Source: an uncultured Oscillospiraceae bacterium (GTDB taxonomy: Bacteria > Bacillota > Clostridia > Oscillospirales > Oscillospiraceae). From it: a stretch of 64,000 bases of DNA. The position numbers and the translations under genes were made by a program. Shown in pieces: positions 50,005 to 59,287 of the stretch. The stretch covers positions 40,981 to 104,980 of the forward strand of contig CAKULE010000008.1 in the NCBI GenBank assembly GCA_934667095.1. The letters are read 5' to 3'. Within the stretch, counting starts at the first letter, position 1; each line of letters begins with the position of its first letter. The notes under the pieces were generated by a model that had not been told where the DNA came from, searched no databases, and was given only the letters and a program-made list of their open reading frames with translations.

Positions 50005-51360
50005 ATGAAAAAGAAGATCTTTGCGCTGCTGCTGGTGTGCGCAATGGCGCTGACCGCTCTGGCCGGCTGCTCCAGCAACAAACCCACCCCCAGCGGCTCC
50101 ACTGCTCCTACCCCCAGCGAGTCCCAGTCCGCCAATCCCGAAGTCAAGGGCTCTGTCTACTATCTGAACTTCAAGCCTGAGGCCAACGATGCCTGGCAGA
50201 AGCTGGCCGAGACCTACACCAACCTGACCGGCGTGCCCGTGAAGGTCGTCACCGCCGCCTCCGGCGAGTACGATAAGACCCTCACCGCCGAGCTGGACAA
50301 GACCGCCGCCCCCACCATGTTCCAGGTGGGCAATCAGGGCGCTGTGAACAGCTATGGCGAGTTCTGCTATGACCTGACCGGCACCGACGTCTACAACGAG
50401 ATGACCACCACCGACTTCAACCTGAAGAACGAGAACGGTGAGACCGTCTCCATCGGCTACTGCTATGAGGCCTTCGGCATCATTGTCAACAAGGCCCTGC
50501 TGGAGCAGGCCGGCCACTCTCTGGACGAGATCAAGGATTTCGCCTCCCTGAAGGCCGTGGCTGACGACATCCACGCCCGCGCCAGTGAGCTGGGCTTCGA
50601 CGCCTTCACCTCCGCCGGTCTGGACGGCTCCTCCTCCTGGCGTTTCTCCGGCCATCTGGCCAACATGCCCCTGTACTACGAGTTCCGGGACGACGGCGTC
50701 ACCAGCCAGCCCGCTACCATCAAGGGCACCTATCTGGAGAACTTCAAGAACATCTGGGACCTCTACATCACTGACTCCGCCACCACCGGCGCCGCTCTGA
50801 ACTCCGCCACCGGCGATCAGGCTGAGGCCGAGTTCGGTGAGGGCAAGGCCGTCTTCTTCCAGAACGGCACCTGGGAGTACTCCAACCTCGTCACCGACGA
50901 GACCAAGGGCTTCCTGATGAACCCCGATGATCTGGCCATGATCCCCATCTACTGCGGCGTTGACGGCGAGGAGAAGGCCGGCCTGTGCTGCGGCACCGAG
51001 AACTGCTGGGCCGTGAACAAGGACGCCTCCGAGGAAGACATCAAGGCCACTCTGGACTTCATGTACTGGGTCGTCACCTCCGAGGAGGGCACCACCATGC
51101 TGGCCGAACAGTTTGGCCCCTGCCCCTTCAAGCAGGCCAAGGAGCCCGAGAACGTCTTCTTCGCTCAGGCCAACGAGTACGTGGCCAACGGCAACTACAC
51201 CGTCACTTGGGCCTTCAACTACACCCCCGCCGTTGACGACTGGCGCGCTGCCGTCGTGGACGCTCTGAGCAAGTACACCTCCGGCACCGGTGAGTGGGCC
51301 GATGTTGAGACCGCTTTCGTTCAGGGCTGGGCTACCCAGTACGCCAACGAGAACGGCTAA
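50005..51360 (+). CDS. Sugar ABC transporter substrate-binding lipoprotein
   Basis: A 451-residue family 1 solute-binding protein. MKKKIFALLLVCAMALTALAG then Cys is a lipoprotein signal, followed by a P/S/T linker. Family-like parts are WQKLAETYTNLTGVPVKVVTA, KAVFFQNGTWEYSN and NCWAVNKDASEEDIKATLDF. GGAGG is upstream of ATG 50005. It probably binds an oligosaccharide. A strong terminator-like hairpin after it should keep its expression above that of the permeases. Confidence 0.93.
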   Translation: MKKKIFALLLVCAMALTALAGCSSNKPTPSGSTAPTPSESQSANPEVKGSVYYLNFKPEANDAWQKLAETYTNLTGVPVKVVTAASGEYDKTLTAELDKTAAPTMFQVGNQGAVNSYGEFCYDLTGTDVYNEMTTTDFNLKNENGETVSIGYCYEAFGIIVNKALLEQAGHSLDEIKDFASLKAVADDIHARASELGFDAFTSAGLDGSSSWRFSGHLANMPLYYEFRDDGVTSQPATIKGTYLENFKNIWDLYITDSATTGAALNSATGDQAEAEFGEGKAVFFQNGTWEYSNLVTDETKGFLMNPDDLAMIPIYCGVDGEEKAGLCCGTENCWAVNKDASEEDIKATLDFMYWVVTSEEGTTMLAEQFGPCPFKQAKEPENVFFAQANEYVANGNYTVTWAFNYTPAVDDWRAAVVDALSKYTSGTGEWADVETAFVQGWATQYANENG

Positions 51361-51396
51361 AAGCTCCCCTGAGCTGAACATCACCTGAGTAAGTTT

Positions 51397-51427
51397 ATGT
51401 GGGGCGGGCGAAGCGCCCGCCCCACAT
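51397..51427 (+). terminator. Internal terminator/attenuator of the sugar ABC operon
   Basis: A 14-bp stem (51397-51410 with 51414-51427, loop AAG) followed by ATTTTTT. It lies between the binding-protein and permease genes; partial readthrough is expected. Confidence 0.88.
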
Positions 51428-51534
51428 ATTTTTTATCACAGTGCCCGGAGAGGCAGGCCGGAACTCCACCTCCGGTCCGGCTCTCCGGACACCGTTGGCA
51501 TCCATCGGAAACGAAAAAAGGAGCGTGAATCCTC

Positions 51535-52458
51535 ATGGCCGTCCGCCGCAAACACCGCGACCCCGCCGCCCTGAACTCCAAGCTGATTCGCCGGCCTATC
51601 CAGCGCAAGGTGTGGCTCTTCCTGCTGCCCACCTTCGCGGCCTTCTGCATCGGCTTTCTCTACCCCTTCCTGAAGGGCGTGTTCCTGTCCTTCTGCAAGT
51701 TCAAGCTCACCAGCAAGTGGACATGGGTGGGCTTCCAGAACTACGTGAAGGCTTTTCAGGACAACAGCTTTGTCCATGCCTTCTGGTTCACCGCCCTGTT
51801 CGCCTTTGTGTCGCTGGTGCTCATCAATCTGCTGGCCTTTCTGGTGGCCTACCTGCTCACCCGGAACATCCGCGGCTCCAACATCTTCCGTACAGTGTTC
51901 TTCATGCCCAACCTCATCGGCGGCATCGTGCTGGGCTATATCTGGTCCACTATCTTTGACGGCATTCTCGTGAAGTACGGCACCTCCGTGGTGCTGAACA
52001 GCAAGTACGGCTTCTGGGGCCTGATCATCCTCATCTGCTGGCAGCAGGTGGGCTATATGATGATCATCTATATTGCCGGCCTGCAGGCCATCCCGGAGGA
52101 CATGATCGAGGCCGCCCAGATCGACGGCGCCAACGGCTGGCAGACCCTGTGGCACATCACCATCCCCAATATGATGCCCTCCATCACCATCTGCACTTTC
52201 CTGAGCCTGACCAACGGCTTCAAGCTCTTCGACCAGAACCTTGCCCTCACCGGCGGCCGTCCCTTCCTCCAGCAGGCGGACGGCTCCGTCATCAAGACCA
52301 CCGAGATGCTGGCCCTGAACATCTATAACGCCTTCTACTCCGGCGGCGGCAACAACCGCGGCGTGGGGCAGGCCAAGGCCGTGGTGTTCTTCATCCTCGT
52401 GGCGGTCATCAGTCTCATCCAGCTCCGGGCCACCCGGAAGAAGGAGGTGCAGCAGTAA
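51535..52458 (+). CDS. Sugar ABC transporter permease (MalF/UgpA-like)
   Basis: A 307-residue inner-membrane protein with six membrane segments, beginning after a basic tail (KVWLFLLPTFAAFCIGFLYPF). The EAA-type loop is EDMIEAAQIDGANGWQTLWHITIP. It overlaps the next permease by 1 bp (TAATG). Confidence 0.94.
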   Translation: MAVRRKHRDPAALNSKLIRRPIQRKVWLFLLPTFAAFCIGFLYPFLKGVFLSFCKFKLTSKWTWVGFQNYVKAFQDNSFVHAFWFTALFAFVSLVLINLLAFLVAYLLTRNIRGSNIFRTVFFMPNLIGGIVLGYIWSTIFDGILVKYGTSVVLNSKYGFWGLIILICWQQVGYMMIIYIAGLQAIPEDMIEAAQIDGANGWQTLWHITIPNMMPSITICTFLSLTNGFKLFDQNLALTGGRPFLQQADGSVIKTTEMLALNIYNAFYSGGGNNRGVGQAKAVVFFILVAVISLIQLRATRKKEVQQ

Positions 52459-53318
52459 TGAGCGGACCCAGACTCCACAAGAAGCACAAATGGGGCAAGA
52501 CGGTGCTGAGCATCGTGCTGGCCTTCGTCTGCATCGTCTACCTGATGCCCATTTTTCTGGTGCTCGTTAACTCCTTCAAGTCCAACGCCGCCGTGAATAC
52601 CGACACCTTTGCCCTGCCCAATGAAGAGACCTTCATGGGCCTGCAGAACTATATCAAGGGCATGACCTTCGGCGACTACCCCTTCCCCAAGGCAGTGTTC
52701 TTCAGCCTGTTCATCACGGTGGTCTCCACCTTCCTGATCCTGCTGTGTACCTCCATGGCCGCATGGTATATTTCCCGGGTGGGCAGCAGATTCAGCAAGC
52801 TCGTGTACTATCTCTGCGTGTTCTCCATGGTGGTCCCCTTCCAGATGGTGATGTTCACCCTCTCCCGCACGGCGGACACCCTGAAGCTCAACACCCCGTG
52901 GACCATCCCCATCATCTACCTCGGCTTCGGCGCGGGGCTGGCGGTGTTCATGTTTGCCGGCTTCGTCAAGTCCATCCCGCTGGAGATCGAAGAGGCCGCC
53001 GCCATCGACGGCTGCGGGCCCATCCGCACCTTCTTTCTTGTGGTGCTGCCCATGCTGAAGCCCACCCTCATCTCCGTGGGCGTGCTGGAGATCATGTGGG
53101 TATGGAACGACTATCTCCTGCCCTATCTGGTGCTGGACCGCACCCAGTATATGACCATCCCCATTCTCATCCAGTACCTGAAGGGCAGCTACGGCAGCGT
53201 AGACATGGGCGCCACCATGGCCCTGATCCTGCTGTCCATCCTGCCGGTGATCATCTTCTACCTGCTGTGCCAGAGGCACATCATCAAGGGCGTGGCCGCA
53301 GGAGCCGTGAAGGGCTGA
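52458..53318 (+). CDS. Sugar ABC transporter permease (MalG/UgpE-like)
   Basis: A 286-residue partner permease. Segment one is VLSIVLAFVCIVYLMPIFLVLVNS-like (positions 13-36), and the loop EIEEAAAIDGCGPIRTFFLVVLP contacts the ATPase. No ATPase gene is present in this operon, so a shared MsmK/UgpC-type ATPase encoded elsewhere must power it. Confidence 0.94.
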   Translation: MSGPRLHKKHKWGKTVLSIVLAFVCIVYLMPIFLVLVNSFKSNAAVNTDTFALPNEETFMGLQNYIKGMTFGDYPFPKAVFFSLFITVVSTFLILLCTSMAAWYISRVGSRFSKLVYYLCVFSMVVPFQMVMFTLSRTADTLKLNTPWTIPIIYLGFGAGLAVFMFAGFVKSIPLEIEEAAAIDGCGPIRTFFLVVLPMLKPTLISVGVLEIMWVWNDYLLPYLVLDRTQYMTIPILIQYLKGSYGSVDMGATMALILLSILPVIIFYLLCQRHIIKGVAAGAVKG

Positions 53319-53322
53319 GCTC

Positions 53323-54345
53323 ATGGCAGACATGACCATCAAGGACATCGCCCGCCTCTCCGGCTGCGGGGTGGCCACCGTGTCCCGGGTGCTGAACAAC
53401 TACCCCGATGTCAGCGATTCCACCCGCCGGAAGGTGCTGGAGGTGGTAGAGCAGTATGGCTTCCAGCCCAACAGCAACGCCCGCAACCTGAAGCAGCAGT
53501 CTGGCCGCCGGGTGGCCGTGATCCTCAAAGGCCGGCAGAACATGCTCTTCGCCGACATGGTGGAGCACGTGCAGCGGCACCTGCAGGCCCACGGGCTGGA
53601 CGCCGCCCTCTACTATCTGGATGAGGAGGCCAACGAGGTGGCCTTCGCCCGGCAGGTCTGCCGGGAGTTCAAGCCCCCTGCCATTCTGTTTCTGGGCGGC
53701 GATCTGGAGTATTTCCGGCAGGATTTCCACTCCATCACTGTCCCCTGCGCCCTGCTGACCAATACGGCGGAGGAATTTGACTACCCCAACCTCTCCAGCG
53801 TCACCACCAACGACGCCGCGGGAGCCGAAACCGCCGTAGACCTCCTGCTGGACCACGGCCACCGGAGCATCGGCATTCTGGGCGGCAACTGGTCCTGCAG
53901 CCAGATCGGTTTCAGCCGCATTCAGGGCTGCCGCCGCAGCTTTGAGCGGCACGGCCTCCCCTTCGATGCCGACCGCATCGGTGAGCCCTGCCGCTACTCC
54001 ATGGATGGCGGATATACCGCCGTCGGCCGCCTGCTGGACCGCTGCCCGGAGCTCACCGCCCTCTTTGCCCTGTCCGACGTCATCGCCATCGGCGCCATCC
54101 GGGCCCTGCGGGACCGGGGTCTGCGGGTACCGGAAGACGTCTCCGTGGTGGGCTTCGATGGGGTGCCCCTGTCCCGCTTCCTCACGCCCTGCCTCGCCAC
54201 CGTCCGGCAGGACACCGCCCGCATCGCCCGCCGGGGCGTGGAGCTTCTGCTGGAACGCATGGAGCACGACGGCCTCCCCCCCGTCCACGAGCAGGTCCCC
54301 TTCCTCCTGATGGAGGGAGAGAGCGTGGCCGACCGCCGCAAATGA
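53323..54345 (+). CDS. LacI-family regulator
   Basis: A 340-residue repressor. The headpiece MTIKDIARLSGCGVATVSRVLNN contains the helix-turn-helix, and the rest is a periplasmic-binding-like sensor (DHGHRSIGILGGNW, VSVVGFDGVPLSRFLTP). It sits 4 bp after the second permease gene and is co-transcribed with the importer it probably controls. Confidence 0.93.
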   Translation: MADMTIKDIARLSGCGVATVSRVLNNYPDVSDSTRRKVLEVVEQYGFQPNSNARNLKQQSGRRVAVILKGRQNMLFADMVEHVQRHLQAHGLDAALYYLDEEANEVAFARQVCREFKPPAILFLGGDLEYFRQDFHSITVPCALLTNTAEEFDYPNLSSVTTNDAAGAETAVDLLLDHGHRSIGILGGNWSCSQIGFSRIQGCRRSFERHGLPFDADRIGEPCRYSMDGGYTAVGRLLDRCPELTALFALSDVIAIGAIRALRDRGLRVPEDVSVVGFDGVPLSRFLTPCLATVRQDTARIARRGVELLLERMEHDGLPPVHEQVPFLLMEGESVADRRK

Positions 54346-54351
54346 ATCCCC

Positions 54352-54383
54352 AAAAAGCGCGTCCCCGTCGGGACGCGCTTTTT
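54352..54383 (+). terminator. Terminator of the sugar ABC operon
   Basis: A 14-bp stem (54352-54365 with 54370-54383, loop CGTC) with A-run and T-run flanks. Confidence 0.92.
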
Positions 54384-54450
54384 CTATTTACACCGCAGGC
54401 AAAATGGGATAGAATAGGGTTGACTCGAAAAATGTACCGGGAGGTATTCC

Positions 54451-56079
54451 ATGAGACTGACATTCTTCGGTGCGGCCCGGGCCGTCACGGGCAGCTGCCA
54501 CTGTGTGGAGTGCGGCGGGAAAAAGCTGCTGGTGGACTGCGGCCTTCAGCAGGGCCGGGACGAGGTGGACAACGCCGTGCTGGACTTCCACCCCGGCAAC
54601 ATCGACCACGTGGTGGTCACCCACGCCCACATCGACCACTCCGGCCGCCTGCCCCTGCTCATCAAGCAGGGCTTCGCCGGCAACATCTACTGCACCCGCC
54701 TGACGGGGCATCTGCTGTCCATCATGCTGCGGGACTCCGCCCACATTCAGGAAAGCGACGCCGCATGGCAGAACCAGAAGGGCCAGCGGGCGGGCAGGGC
54801 CCCGGTGGAGCCGCTCTATACCCTTGAGGACGTGGAGAAGACCATGCGCCACGTGGTCACCGCCGAGTATGGGCAGGAGCTGGACCTGGGGGACGGCATC
54901 CGCCTGCGCTTTGTGGACGCCGGGCACCTGCTGGGCTCCGCCAGCGTGGAGATGTGGCTTACCGAGGGCGGCGAGACCCGCAAGATCGTCTTTTCCGGCG
55001 ACATCGGCAACAAGGAGCAGCCCATCATCCGCGACCCCCAGTATATCACCGAGGCGGACTACGTTCTCACCGAATCCACCTATGGCGACCGGCTCCACAA
55101 CGTGGACGAGAAGCCGGACTACGCCGCCGACCTGGCCAAAATCATTGACGAGACGCTGGGCCGGGGCGGCAATGTGGTCATTCCCTCCTTCGCCGTGGGC
55201 CGCACGCAGGAGCTGCTGTACTTCATCCGGGAGATGAAGGAGCAGGGCATGGTGAAAAGTGTGCCCGACTTCCCCGTATATGTGGACTCCCCCCTGGCGG
55301 GAGAGGCCACCCGCATCTTCTCCGGGGATCTCCACGGCTATCTGGATGAGGACGCCATCAAAGCCCTGAAGGGCGGCAGCCTGTTCCTGTTCCACAACCT
55401 CTGCATCACCGAGAGCAGCGAGGAATCCAAGGGCCTGAATCTGGATCCCACGCCCAAGGTCATCATCTCCGCATCCGGCATGTGCGATGCGGGCCGCATC
55501 CGCCATCACCTGAAGCACAACCTCTGGCGGCCCGAGTGCTCCATCGTCTTTGTGGGCTATCAGGCGGAAGGCAGTCTGGGCCGCCGGCTGCTGGACGGGG
55601 TCTCCAGCGTGAAGCTGTTCGGCGAGGAGATCGCCGTCCGGGCGCAGATCGTCCGCTTCCATGGGCTCAGTTCCCACGCCGACCGGGACGGTCTGCTGCG
55701 CTGGATCGACGCCTACACCACCAAGCCCAGGCAGGTCTTCGTGGTCCATGGAGACGCCGAGGTCACCGAGATCTACGCCCAAACCTTGCGGGACCGGGGC
55801 TTTGCCGCCCATGCCCCCAACTACGAAGAGGTCTACGACCTGCTGGCGGACAAGCTGCTGGCCCCCGGCATCCCGCCCCAGCCCAGAAAGGGCGCCGCCA
55901 CCGACGAGGGCGCGGAGACCGGCAAAAAGGCCTATACCCCCTCCCCCGCCTACACCCGGCTGGAGGAGCTTGGCCGCAAGCTGCTGCAGGTCATCGGCCG
56001 CTACAAGGGCGCGCCCAACAAGGACGTTGGCCGCTTCGCCGACCAGATCAAGACCCTCATCAACCGCTGGGACCGCTGA
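54451..56079 (+). CDS. MBL-fold beta-CASP ribonuclease-like hydrolase
   Basis: A 542-residue metallo-beta-lactamase-fold protein. The zinc motif is VVVTHAHIDHSGRLP, later GHLLGSASVEMW and SGDIGNKEQPII. A beta-CASP insert (NVVIPSFAVGRTQELLYFIREM) and the C-terminal RMMBL part (VVHGDAEVTEIYAQTL) are present. Such proteins cut RNA or mRNA 3' ends in archaea and eukaryotes; the bacterial relatives are thought to be ribonucleases. The last 60 residues include a low-complexity linker and a basic helix. Confidence 0.9.
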   Translation: MRLTFFGAARAVTGSCHCVECGGKKLLVDCGLQQGRDEVDNAVLDFHPGNIDHVVVTHAHIDHSGRLPLLIKQGFAGNIYCTRLTGHLLSIMLRDSAHIQESDAAWQNQKGQRAGRAPVEPLYTLEDVEKTMRHVVTAEYGQELDLGDGIRLRFVDAGHLLGSASVEMWLTEGGETRKIVFSGDIGNKEQPIIRDPQYITEADYVLTESTYGDRLHNVDEKPDYAADLAKIIDETLGRGGNVVIPSFAVGRTQELLYFIREMKEQGMVKSVPDFPVYVDSPLAGEATRIFSGDLHGYLDEDAIKALKGGSLFLFHNLCITESSEESKGLNLDPTPKVIISASGMCDAGRIRHHLKHNLWRPECSIVFVGYQAEGSLGRRLLDGVSSVKLFGEEIAVRAQIVRFHGLSSHADRDGLLRWIDAYTTKPRQVFVVHGDAEVTEIYAQTLRDRGFAAHAPNYEEVYDLLADKLLAPGIPPQPRKGAATDEGAETGKKAYTPSPAYTRLEELGRKLLQVIGRYKGAPNKDVGRFADQIKTLINRWDR

Positions 56080-56088
56080 AAAGGACAA

Positions 56089-56122
56089 AACGAGCCCGCC
56101 GTGGAAACACGGCGGGCTCGTT
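56089..56122 (+). terminator. Terminator between convergent genes
   Basis: A 15-bp stem (56089-56103 with 56108-56122, loop GAAA), then a T-run at 56126-56131. Confidence 0.9.
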
Positions 56123-56149
56123 CCGTTTTTTACAATACACCGCTCAGGC

Positions 56150-56431
56150 TCACTGCCGAAAGCGCAGATCGGTGGCCCGACGGACCATTTCGTCCCAGCT
56201 GGAGAAATCTGTGCTCTCCCGGACGAAGCTGTCCAGCAGCGTCTGGGAAAAGATCAGGGTGTCCGCCTCCCAGTTGAGGATGACCGCGCTGGAATAACGG
56301 AAGCCCACAAAGGTCTCAAAGCGGGTGTTTTCCGCCATGAAGCTGTCCGTAAAAATATCGGCCAGCAGGGCCACCAGCTTCTGCCCATCGGGCAGGACCT
56401 GCAGGTCCCGGTTCTCAGTGTTTGGGGCCAT
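56150..56431 (-). CDS. 93-residue protein of unknown function
   Basis: A small soluble acidic protein (NRDLQVLPDGQKLVALLADIF, FRYSSAVILNWEADTL). It overlaps the end of the DUF362 gene by 17 bp and is probably translated from the same mRNA. Family not recognised. Confidence 0.65.
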   Translation of the reverse strand: MAPNTENRDLQVLPDGQKLVALLADIFTDSFMAENTRFETFVGFRYSSAVILNWEADTLIFSQTLLDSFVRESTDFSSWDEMVRRATDLRFRQ

Positions 56432-57692
56432 AGAACTTCTCCGCCTCTTTCTCTACGTAGGCCCGCCATGCGGGGGCGTCGTCATCCATCCGTTTGCGGA
56501 TCCAAACCATCTCATCGTCCTGACCGCAGATGACCTTGTCCCGGATGACGGTCATGTACAAGCTCCCCTCGCCGGGAGGGCAGCCGGGAATGAACTTCGC
56601 CCCGGGACAGTTCTTCAGGTACTTGCGGGTGCAGTTGCCGTGGAGGACGATCTGGTCGTCCGGCTTGCCCTCGGGCATGGTGTTCTTGCCGCCGGCCACC
56701 ACAGTGAGGTAGGAGTGGTTATCGTACTCGCCGATGGCCTTCAGGGTCTCCATGTTCAGGGTCAGCAGGGCCTGACAGCTGGAGCAGGCGCCCTCGCACC
56801 GCACGTCGTACTCCGGCCAGCGGTTGCGGATGTCGCCCAGATAGGGCACCCACATCTTCTTTTTGCAGTCCTCCACCTTCTCGCCCACCACGACGATATC
56901 CTCCATCCGGGTAGTGCCGAGGCCGGCGGCCTCCGCCGCGCGGAAATAGTCCACGCCCTCGGGGTCGATCCCTACCAGCTCGCAGGCCACGCGGTCCACG
57001 GCCACAGGGTCACAAGAACCCATGATGCAGTCCAGCTCGATGGGCACGGGGGTGTGGGGGGAGTAGCCGCTGGCAGCGTTCATCACGTCCACGATGTTGA
57101 TGTCCGCCCGGGCGGCGTACCACACATCCATCATGGCCATGGTCAGGTTCTGCTGGTGCATCTCGATATGGACCCGGTCCTGCACCACGCCCTTGATGTT
57201 CTTCAGTGCGCAGGAGAAGACCATGCTGGCGTGAGCCTTCAGGATAGGCAGGTTGATGATGTGTTCCGCCTCGATGAGGAAGCGGGGGAGCTTCACGTGG
57301 GAGATGTTGGAGCGGTAGCCGCGGACAGGGATGTTGATGAGGTCCTTGTCCCGCTTGATGTCGATGAGCTCCACGCCCTCCTCCCGGGCCACGTCAGCAA
57401 TACCGCTGGCCTCGTAACACTGCATGGTGTCGCAGCCGATGGCGGCAGCCTCGGCAATGATGATGCGCTTGGGGTTGGCCTTCTTCACCTCGCGGATCAC
57501 GGCGCGTACCGTCTCCGGATGGGTGCAGACCGCCAGCTCCGGCGGCGCGGCGTGCCCCGCGTTGGGCTTGAGTACCACGGTGGACCCTTCCTCGATCATG
57601 TGGCTGACGCCGCCCATCAGGTCGAATACCCGGGTCACGTTCTCCTGCACGTCCTTGCCGTGGGCCAGCGCAACGATGGACTTCTTGCTCAT
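56415..57692 (-). CDS. DUF362-family protein
   Basis: A 425-residue protein of the DUF362 family, often linked to iron-sulfur proteins. Typical stretches are STVVLKPNAGH, INLPILKAHASMVFSCALKNIKGVVQD and DPVAVDRVACELVGIDP. The C-terminal third has scattered cysteines (VRCEGACSSCQA, NCPGAKFIPGC) that could hold a metal site. I start at ATG 57692, with AAGGAGG upstream; the longer frame has none. It is divergent from a LysR regulator, its likely controller. Reaction unknown. Confidence 0.85.
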   Translation of the reverse strand: MSKKSIVALAHGKDVQENVTRVFDLMGGVSHMIEEGSTVVLKPNAGHAAPPELAVCTHPETVRAVIREVKKANPKRIIIAEAAAIGCDTMQCYEASGIADVAREEGVELIDIKRDKDLINIPVRGYRSNISHVKLPRFLIEAEHIINLPILKAHASMVFSCALKNIKGVVQDRVHIEMHQQNLTMAMMDVWYAARADINIVDVMNAASGYSPHTPVPIELDCIMGSCDPVAVDRVACELVGIDPEGVDYFRAAEAAGLGTTRMEDIVVVGEKVEDCKKKMWVPYLGDIRNRWPEYDVRCEGACSSCQALLTLNMETLKAIGEYDNHSYLTVVAGGKNTMPEGKPDDQIVLHGNCTRKYLKNCPGAKFIPGCPPGEGSLYMTVIRDKVICGQDDEMVWIRKRMDDDAPAWRAYVEKEAEKFYGPKH

Positions 57693-57829
57693 GGGGATAC
57701 CTCCTTGTTCAAAGTTGCCGTTCAATGCTACGGTATTGATAAAAATTATAACCTTTACATCTTCCATAGAAAAATATATAATATTTACTGTGGTATAAAC
57801 AAAACTTATATCAGAAGGGAGCCCACCCT
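57693..57829. promoter_or_regulatory. Divergent DUF362/LysR control region
   Basis: 137 bp, strongly AT-rich in 57730-57810 (for example ATAAAAATTATAACC and AAAATATATAATATTT). It should hold both promoters and LysR sites (T-N11-A type); I could not fix single boxes with confidence. Confidence 0.5.
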
Positions 57830-58750
57830 ATGGAGCTGACCCAGCTGCGCTATTTTGTCGCCGCCGCCCGCTGCGGCACCATGTCCCGGGCAGCGGAGGA
57901 GCTGTTCGTCTCCCAGCCCAACATCAGCACCAGCATCACCCGGCTGGAGGCGGAGCTGGGCGTGCCCCTGTTCGACCGGCGGCGGGGCAAGATCACCCTG
58001 AACGAGTACGGCGAGGCCTTTCTGACGCAGGTGGAGCAGGTCCTGACTTTGCTGGACGATGGGATAAAAAACGTGCGGAGCCAGTACCGCGGCCACCGCC
58101 GCCCCCTGTCCATCGCCTGCACGGAGGATAACTCCCGGCTGCTGTCCGCCTTCGTCACCGCCCACCCGGAGATCAGCTTCAACCACCGCCGGGCAGACCT
58201 GAACAGCATCTCCGGCCTGCTGGCCCGGGGCGAGGTGGATCTGGCCCTGACCGAGCTGCAGCCTCAGGGAGATCAGCTGGAATACGAGTGGCTGTACACC
58301 TGCGATTTCGTACTGGTGCTCAACAAAAGCGACCCGCTGGCCGCCGTCCCCTGCCCCAGCTATGACGACACGGCGGACCGCCGCCTCATTATCGACACCT
58401 CCCGGGTGGAGCCCGACAGTTTTATCCGGAACATGCGGGCCCAGGGCGTGCGATCCAAGGTGGACTCCTTCGTGCAGGACTCCGGCGTGCTCCTCTCCAT
58501 GATCGAGACAGGGCGGTGCATCACCCACCTGCCCGAGGTGACTCTGAAGGAGCTGCTGCTGGAAAACAGCTACCCCTCCGTCACCCGGGTGGCTCTGCCT
58601 GATGGCACCCCGCCGGCCCACTGGGGCATCGCGTGGAACAGGCTCCGCCCGCTGTCCGCCGAGGGGCTGTGCTTCCGGGACTTTGTGCGGGGTTACTTCC
58701 CCTCGGTGGACGAGGCCTTCGCCCGGGCGCAGGCCCAATGGGCCATCTGA
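57830..58750 (+). CDS. LysR-family regulator
   Basis: A 306-residue LysR protein. N-terminal helix-turn-helix MELTQLRYFVAAARCGTMSRAAEELFVSQPNIS and a C-terminal co-inducer domain (RRPLSIACTEDN, RGEVDLALTELQP). It is transcribed away from the DUF362 gene, the usual layout for a LysR regulator and its target. Confidence 0.93.
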   Translation: MELTQLRYFVAAARCGTMSRAAEELFVSQPNISTSITRLEAELGVPLFDRRRGKITLNEYGEAFLTQVEQVLTLLDDGIKNVRSQYRGHRRPLSIACTEDNSRLLSAFVTAHPEISFNHRRADLNSISGLLARGEVDLALTELQPQGDQLEYEWLYTCDFVLVLNKSDPLAAVPCPSYDDTADRRLIIDTSRVEPDSFIRNMRAQGVRSKVDSFVQDSGVLLSMIETGRCITHLPEVTLKELLLENSYPSVTRVALPDGTPPAHWGIAWNRLRPLSAEGLCFRDFVRGYFPSVDEAFARAQAQWAI

Positions 58751-58799
58751 GCGTCCGCACGCCCTGTTCCACCGCGGCATACTCCCGCCGATTTGCCTC

Positions 58800-58828
58800 T
58801 TGCCAGACGGGCAAAAATGTAGTATAGT
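58800..58828 (+). promoter_or_regulatory. Promoter of tRNA-Leu(CAA)
   Basis: TTGCCA (58800-58805), 17 bases, TATAGT (58823-58828). Confidence 0.8.
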
Positions 58829-58842
58829 AAGGATTGCAGCAT

Positions 58843-58928
58843 GCCGGTGTGATGGAATGGTAGACGTAGCGGATTCAAAATCCGCCGGGGGCGACTCCGT
58901 GTGGGTTCGAGTCCCACCACCGGTACCA
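58843..58928 (+). tRNA. tRNA-Leu (anticodon CAA)
   Basis: An 86-base tRNA with long variable arm. GCCGGTG pairs with CACCGGT (G-U at the end pair); anticodon stem GCGGA/TCCGC with loop TTCAAAA; CCA at 58926-58928. Confidence 0.94.
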
Positions 58929-58963
58929 CGTCGGAGCAAGCTATGTATCGCTTGCTCCGACGT
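58928..58963 (+). terminator. Terminator of tRNA-Leu(CAA)
   Basis: A 14-bp stem (58928-58941 with 58950-58963) followed by TTTTC. Confidence 0.88.
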
Positions 58964-59107
58964 TTTTCAATCGGCAGAGCGCGCTTGCGCCGCTGCTGTC
59001 TGCGCCCGCAGCCCTCTGCTTTCCAAGGCCCGCAGTGTCAGCTTTCCGCGCTGATCCATGCCCTTAACCTGCCAAAACAATTTTGGAAAATTTGTGCATT
59101 TTTGCAG

Positions 59108-59136
59108 TTGCAAAGCGATGGCAGGTGTGCTATATT
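59108..59136 (+). promoter_or_regulatory. Promoter of the riboswitch transcript
   Basis: TTGCAA (59108-59113), 17 bases, TATATT (59131-59136). The transcript would begin about 40 bases before the aptamer. Confidence 0.7.
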
Positions 59137-59180
59137 ACATTTGCTTAAAATGTTATAAATGTTTAAAATTTCATAGCATC

Positions 59181-59256
59181 CTTTGGCAAACCCGCCGAAA
59201 GACGGGGACGCAAAGTTAAGTGTCTAACCGGGGCCAACCCGTATGATTGACTGACC
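59181..59256 (+). ncRNA. Cyclic-di-GMP-I (GEMM-I) type riboswitch
   Basis: The GEMM landmarks are in order: GGCAAACC (59185-59192), a short stem closed by a GAAA tetraloop, GGGACGCAAAG, then a segment ending GTCTAA, a small GGG/CCC hairpin, and ATGATTG in the 3' half. The 3' strand overlaps the left arm of a terminator, so aptamer and terminator compete. Whether the ligand is c-di-GMP or 3',3'-cGAMP cannot be told by eye. Confidence 0.8.
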
Positions 59257-59287
59257 GCACTTCTACGCGGTCAGTCTATTTTTTTGT
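59249..59287 (+). terminator. Riboswitch terminator
   Basis: GACTGACCGC (59249-59258) pairs with GCGGTCAGTC (59267-59276), followed by a run of seven Ts. The segment 59288-59466 beyond it contains no recognised gene. Confidence 0.9.
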
